A stretch of 56,684 nucleotides of DNA, taken from the NCBI GenBank assembly GCA_036526135.1, contig DATCZA010000004.1, forward strand, positions 1 to 56,684. The letters run 5' to 3'. The notes under the pieces were generated by a model. It worked only from the letters and a program-made list of their open reading frames with translations, was not told where the DNA came from and made no database searches. Made by a program: the position numbers and the translations under genes. Source of the stretch: UBA2965 sp036526135 (GTDB taxonomy: Bacteria; Pseudomonadota; Gammaproteobacteria; Pseudomonadales; Azotimanducaceae). How positions within the stretch are numbered: position 1 is the stretch's first letter; each line of letters begins with the position of its first letter. Positions 53,551 through 56,684 of the stretch are shown here, in pieces.

Positions 53551-53700
53551 CGCGATGACACCCGTCATGTCGTCCTCGATCCACCGGACTTCATAGCTCG
53601 TCTCGCCGCGCTGGTGCTCGGCCCGGGCTCAACCTCACCCGCTTTCATGGGGTGTTCGCCTCTTGCCGGCCGGCACGAGGCGGATCTTCTGCTCAGGATC
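53551..53700 (+). pseudogene. IS91-like transposase C-terminal remnant, frameshifted
   Basis: Plus-strand DNA reads LFRDDTRHVVLDPPDFIARL then AALV, and after a one-base shift GLNLTRFHGVFAS. Intact IS91/IS801-type transposases carry T-THV-x-x-x-PLDF-x-ARLAALVP-x-PR-x-NLTR-(F/Y)HGVFAPN here. Only this ~45-residue block survives; the zinc-binding start and catalytic Tyr motif are gone. A minus-strand open frame over the same bases is a shadow. Confidence 0.6.
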
Positions 53701-53883
53701 GTGTTTACGCTAGGTGGCTCGGCGGGATCGCGTACCGGTTTCTCGGCACGGTCATGGTCCCCTTTGGTCATCATCGTTCCTCTGTGCGATTAACGATGAG
53801 CCAAAAGTGTCTCTTACTGAATCAGTGTCTGTTGTCCAACATGGGGTGACGGGGAACAGTCAAAGTAAACATCCCCTCTGAAT

Positions 53884-54804
53884 TCAAATTCTCACGAACG
53901 GTGCGCCACTCAAGGCCTGCATGAACACAAAGGCCGTGATGAAGGCATACCCTGCGCAGACGGCAACAACTAGTCCCCGCTTCGCTCGCATCGACCTTCC
54001 GAAAACGTCCAGTGAGCCAATTATCCAGCCCGCTATCGGCAAAATCTGGATTGCGTGGACACCTAAGAAGTGCGCGACCCTGAGATCGCCCCCTATGGTG
54101 CTCCAGTTGAGCACCGGCAATCCGGGACCTCCGGGTGCAACGCCCACCCCGCTCTGCCCCTTGAAGACCATCAGCCCCCCGACGACACCTCCCACAAGAA
54201 AAATGATGATCCCGTACACGATTCCCAATCTAGTTGGAGGAGACACATCGATTTTCGACTGTAAAGCGAAGAGCAGCAGGATAAAGACGAAGATGCTATT
54301 AACGGGATCCGCTATGTCCATCAGCATGGATACGGCCGCGTCGAAGGGCGTATCTTGGTTGAAGTGTGAAGTCGTACCACGGGCCGCTTGCACAGTGATG
54401 CAGGTGATGGCGGTGGCAATACAGATTGAGATTCCCCAAGTGATGAACTTCTTCCACCCCTCAGAGACACGGAGGTAATCAACAAAAATAACCATGACGG
54501 CAAGATAAGTCGCGAAGGATGCCGTAAAGTTGAGTGGTTTAATCAGGCGATATCGCCCTTCCACTTGGACGGTATCAAATGGCAATAAAATGACCAGGAC
54601 AGCCATCAAGACTAATACATAGCAAAGCGTCCAGACGAGGGGGGTGGTCGCATTACTGCGTCGATGTCGCTCGTACCAATCGCGAACGTCCGTGTTCAGT
54701 ACATCCACGATCTGTCTTCCTAACCTCGACCTCGCGCGGACCTGATCGACTTTGCGAGCGCTCAGCAATGCCTCGGGAGCTGATGCGTTATCCCGTTCGT
54801 CCAT
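53884..54804 (-). CDS. Seven-helix membrane protein of unknown function
   Basis: The 306 residues have a charged N-terminal ~50 residues, then about seven hydrophobic segments: TPLVWTLCYVLVLMAVLVIL, TASFATYLAVMVIFVDYL, FITWGISICIATAITCITVQ, FVFILLLFALQ, YGIIIFLVGGVVGGLMV, HFLGVHAIQILPIAGWIIG and VAVCAGYAFITAFVFMQAL. A His-rich signature, AHFLGVHAIQ, sits in helix six and could bind metal or haem. I do not recognise the family. ATG 54804 follows CGGAGAGAACTA. It may act with the two small membrane proteins downstream on the same strand, although the IS91-like remnant lies between them. Confidence 0.78.
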   Translation of the reverse strand: MDERDNASAPEALLSARKVDQVRARSRLGRQIVDVLNTDVRDWYERHRRSNATTPLVWTLCYVLVLMAVLVILLPFDTVQVEGRYRLIKPLNFTASFATYLAVMVIFVDYLRVSEGWKKFITWGISICIATAITCITVQAARGTTSHFNQDTPFDAAVSMLMDIADPVNSIFVFILLLFALQSKIDVSPPTRLGIVYGIIIFLVGGVVGGLMVFKGQSGVGVAPGGPGLPVLNWSTIGGDLRVAHFLGVHAIQILPIAGWIIGSLDVFGRSMRAKRGLVVAVCAGYAFITAFVFMQALSGAPFVRI

Positions 54805-55253
54805 TAGTTCTCTCCGCGAGGTTGGCCGACCCTACTACGAATCCACACGTGCAGCCACGCTCAGCAGATGAGTGTGACAAGGATGGGCCTGGCGTGCAAG
54901 CCGATTGGGCCGGCCGGCAATTCGCCGTGTGCGCGGCATCGGTTGTGGAGGATAAGTCAGGCGTGAGGCCAGGATACAACGTCCGAAGCAGGGTCCGGGG
55001 CAAAACCGAAACCTGCATGGTTCAGGAAGGAGATGGCTATGATGGCTTTGCGTAAAACGACATGCACGCAAGGCAATTTCATGGTGGTCGGCACCTTACT
55101 TGCCTCCGGGCCGGTTTAGCCCAACCGAGGGACCCCATCTAGCAGCTCCCCTTGTGCCAGTGCTTCAGCAGTTGCTTAGAATACACCAACGAATTCAGAT
55201 TCTTAGATGGCTCCGCCTGCTGGGCTCGACCGGCCGTCACACGGCAGGCGCCC

Positions 55254-55277
55254 GCGGCTTCCTGGCCAGGAAGCCGC
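55254..55277. repeat. Perfect 24-base palindrome
   Basis: GCGGCTTCCTGG is followed directly by CCAGGAAGCCGC, its exact reverse complement, with no loop. As RNA it would form a GC-rich hairpin; as DNA it could be a binding or recombination site. It is followed by CTGATTAACTG, with no T run. Confidence 0.6.
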
Positions 55278-55393
55278 TGATTAACTGTAGCGACAGCGAA
55301 TAGATAAAACCAATTAAATCAAACAGTTACCGAGGCGCTCGTTGCAACCAAATGCCCCACAAGGCACAACGATACATAACTGATTCCCGCAAA

Positions 55394-55410
55394 ATCCCCA
55401 CAGTGGGGAT
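55394..55410. repeat. Short hairpin
   Basis: ATCCCCA and TGGGGAT pair perfectly over CAG, preceded by AAA. It lies in an A-rich stretch with no neighbouring gene; its role is unknown. Confidence 0.35.
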
Positions 55411-55481
55411 CACGTAGCCGACCAAGCGATGCTTTGACTTGAACCGTTGATACGTCGGGCGCAAGATTCAAACAGGCTGAT

Positions 55482-55490
55482 TGGGCGGAG
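55482..55490. repeat. Possible target-site duplication, left copy
   Basis: TGGGCGGAG at 55482 recurs at 56173-56181, just outside the two inverted repeats of the IS256 remnant. IS256 elements usually duplicate 8 or 9 bases at the target. The two copies are not perfectly flush with the repeat ends, so this is suggestive only. Confidence 0.4.
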
Positions 55491-55493
55491 TTA

Positions 55494-56168
55494 GAGCACC
55501 CTTCCTTCTGTAATCTTAATTAATTGTTCCGGGCGGATGTAATGCCGAGCCACCCGGTCATCCTTTCGGACGCGAACTTGCCGATTTGCAGACGAGAGGA
55601 GACCAAAATGGCTCAGCACACAGAGAACAGATCGATCGATGACGCGATGGAACTGCTCAAGGAAAATGGCTTCGACGGCCTGGCGGAAGCGGTCAGCGTG
55701 CTGCTGAACGCGGCCATGCTGGCGGAGCGCTCGGAGAATCTGGGCCCGGGGCCCTATGGGGGTGCACTGGCGCCGGTTCCTGTCCGGTCTGAAGCACCGT
55801 GGGCTGCACGGTATCGAACTGATCGTCAGCGATGCTCAAAAAGGTCTTCGGGGCGCTTGCAAGGCCGTGTTCAGCCGTGTCCAGTGGGCGGAGGAAGCTC
55901 TGCCACAGGGGTTTACCGTGATCAGCTTCCCGGCCAGCCACCGGCGCCGGTTGCGCACGACCAACCTGGCGGGGCGCCTCAAGGAGGAGATGCCAAGACG
56001 GACACCCATGGCCGAGCTGTTCCCGAACGAGGCCTCCTGCCTGCGCCTAGTGACCGCCGTTGTCATGGAGATCGCCGAGGACTGGCAGACAGCGGAGGAA
56101 CGCTATCTGGTGTCCGGCAAGTAATGAAGCCTCGAAAGGCTGACTAAATTACAGAAGAGATGTTGCTT
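55494..56168 (+). mobile_element. Decayed IS256-family insertion sequence
   Basis: About 675 bases, half the ~1.3 kb of an intact IS256 element. The ends are imperfect inverted repeats: 55494-55514 and 56148-56168 match at 16 of 21 positions, the inner ten perfectly (CTTCTGTAAT and ATTACAGAAG). Inside is a transposase with internal deletions and a frameshift. It cannot transpose by itself. It sits just upstream of the DUF2933 gene, whose ribosome-binding region overlaps the right target copy. Confidence 0.75.
55608..56124 (+). pseudogene. IS256-family transposase remnant
   Basis: ATG 55608 after GAGAGGAGACC starts the family N-terminus (AMELLKENGFDGLAEAVSVL, then AERSENLGPGPY). The frame then jumps to a second one where HWRRFLSGLKHRGLHGIELI and VSDAQKGL match the region of the second catalytic Asp. 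A further deletion joins this to FTVISFPASHRRRLRTTN and RRTPMAELFPNEASCLRLVT near the C-terminus. The DDE acids are therefore incomplete. Intact proteins are ~400 residues; about 170 survive here. Confidence 0.8.
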
Positions 56169-56188
56169 AATCTGGGCGGAGATTCTTC

Positions 56189-56461
56189 GTGAAGGATGAC
56201 CAACGGACGAATGAGCCAAGAAAACAAAACAGCCTAGGCAGTTTTTGGTTGTCGGGTCGCGGTTTGGCCGCAGGCGCTTTCCTCGCCGCAATGCTCTACT
56301 TTCTCCTCACGGAGCATCGGGCCCACTTTTTTTTTCAAGCGCTGCCGTACGTGATTTTTCTGCTTTGCCCTTTGATGCACCTGTTCATGCACCAGGGACA
56401 CGGCCGCAACCGTTCGGGCGGATCAGACTCCACAACACCGGGCAGACCTGATGGCAACTGA
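56189..56461 (+). CDS. DUF2933 small membrane protein
   Basis: The 90 residues start at GTG 56189 behind GGCGGAG. A hydrophobic stretch (about 26-41) and a second one (about 50-66) end in LLCPLMHLFMHQGHG, the hallmark of DUF2933. These proteins often lie with copper or other heavy-metal resistance genes and isoprenylcysteine-methyltransferase-like proteins; the next gene fits. Molecular role unknown. Its stop overlaps the start of the next gene by 11 bases. Confidence 0.85.
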   Translation: MKDDQRTNEPRKQNSLGSFWLSGRGLAAGAFLAAMLYFLLTEHRAHFFFQALPYVIFLLCPLMHLFMHQGHGRNRSGGSDSTTPGRPDGN

Positions 56462-56684
56462 GAACGCCTATGGTCTGTGGACATTGGTTGTCCTCAATTC
56501 GGCGATCTTCATTCTTTTTGCCTTCAGCTTTGCACGCCCGCGGTCACCGCGAGACTGGCGAAGCCTTGGGGCTTTCTCAGCCTTCATCATCGCCTTGTTT
56601 ACCGAAATGTACGGATTTCCGCTGACCATCTATCTGCTCTCGGGATGGCTGCAAAACAAGTTTCCTGAGACAGATCTCTTTAGT
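56451..56684 (+). CDS. Isoprenylcysteine carboxyl methyltransferase-like membrane protein, cut by the window edge
   Basis: From ATG 56451, overlapping the DUF2933 gene, 78 codons run off the right edge. The visible part (MATENAYGLWTLVVLNSAIF, FAFSFARPRSPRDWRS, FSAFIIALFTEMYGFPLTIY) has two hydrophobic segments and the GAFSAFI-x-ALF-x-EMYGFPLTIYLLSGW pattern of this methyltransferase-like family. The catalytic C-terminal half is not in view. Paired with DUF2933, it is often near metal-resistance genes. Confidence 0.78.
   Translation, partial: MATENAYGLWTLVVLNSAIFILFAFSFARPRSPRDWRSLGAFSAFIIALFTEMYGFPLTIYLLSGWLQNKFPETDLFS

Larger units (their letters stand above)
54805..55493. other. Long intergenic region before the IS256 remnant
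   Basis: About 690 bases with no supported gene. It holds a 24-base perfect palindrome at 55254 and a smaller hairpin at 55394. The latter half (55280-55420) is markedly A-rich. It may be decayed DNA around a former insertion. Confidence 0.4.

Noticed and set aside
53503..53628. Minus-strand frame reading EVRWIEDDMTGVIAEQLLER
   Set aside because: The same bases on the plus strand match an IS91-type transposase, so this is the shadow.

Overview
The window reads as chromosomal DNA of a GC-rich Gammaproteobacterium, probably marine or otherwise environmental and oxidative-heterotrophic. The grounds are the strong G/C third-position bias, a YceH (DUF480) protein, RND efflux, a TonB receptor, lipoproteins with cytochrome c and quinoprotein domains, and several SDR and amidohydrolase genes. 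The genus cannot be fixed from the sequence alone. I saw no rRNA, tRNA or CRISPR array.

Left part (1-9.5 kb): an RND efflux adaptor/pump pair, a GPH-type sugar or glycoside symporter, a lipoprotein quinoprotein with an N-terminal cytochrome c, and a two-repeat secreted protein. Between them lie gene remnants: an SDR with its middle deleted, and a frameshifted LLM flavin oxidoreductase joined to a VOC tail.

9.5-17.4 kb: a three-gene TrpXYZ-like ABC importer operon (double-length binding protein, permease, ATPase) read toward a long, eukaryote-like glutaminase. Both the ATPase and the glutaminase carry TerB-like C-terminal regions. An amidohydrolase follows.

17.4-24.1 kb: a large Ig-repeat lipoprotein, two SDRs, YceH, a truncated N-formylglutamate amidohydrolase and a small cytochrome c. 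A stray copy of the quinoprotein 3' end lies at 20.7 kb.

24.2-39.8 kb is a nitrogen-compound catabolic block. It holds a sodium:solute symporter, a divergent Lrp-type regulator/alanine dehydrogenase pair, and a Puu-like polyamine operon (puuD-puuA-puuB-speB) with a divergent LuxR-type regulator. A TonB receptor, a TPR sulfotransferase, a class III aminotransferase and an APC permease follow. Agmatine or guanidinobutyrate, putrescine and gamma-glutamyl intermediates would give GABA or succinate precursors, and the aminotransferase would give alanine that Ald can recycle. This pathway is inferred.

40.6-50.0 kb is the most unusual part: three paralogous TIR - membrane segment - TolB-like - TPR proteins, two in tandem and one divergent. 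They are flanked by a secreted Rossmann-like protein with an outer-membrane barrel on one side and a membrane-anchored thioredoxin-like protein on the other. Two of the three appear to start at CTG.

50-56.7 kb is an accessory, decayed region with remnants of IS3, IS91-like and IS256 transposases, an NTF2-like protein, an SDR, a tandem pair of small membrane proteins and a seven-helix membrane protein. The right edge holds a DUF2933 protein and the start of an isoprenylcysteine-methyltransferase-like membrane protein.
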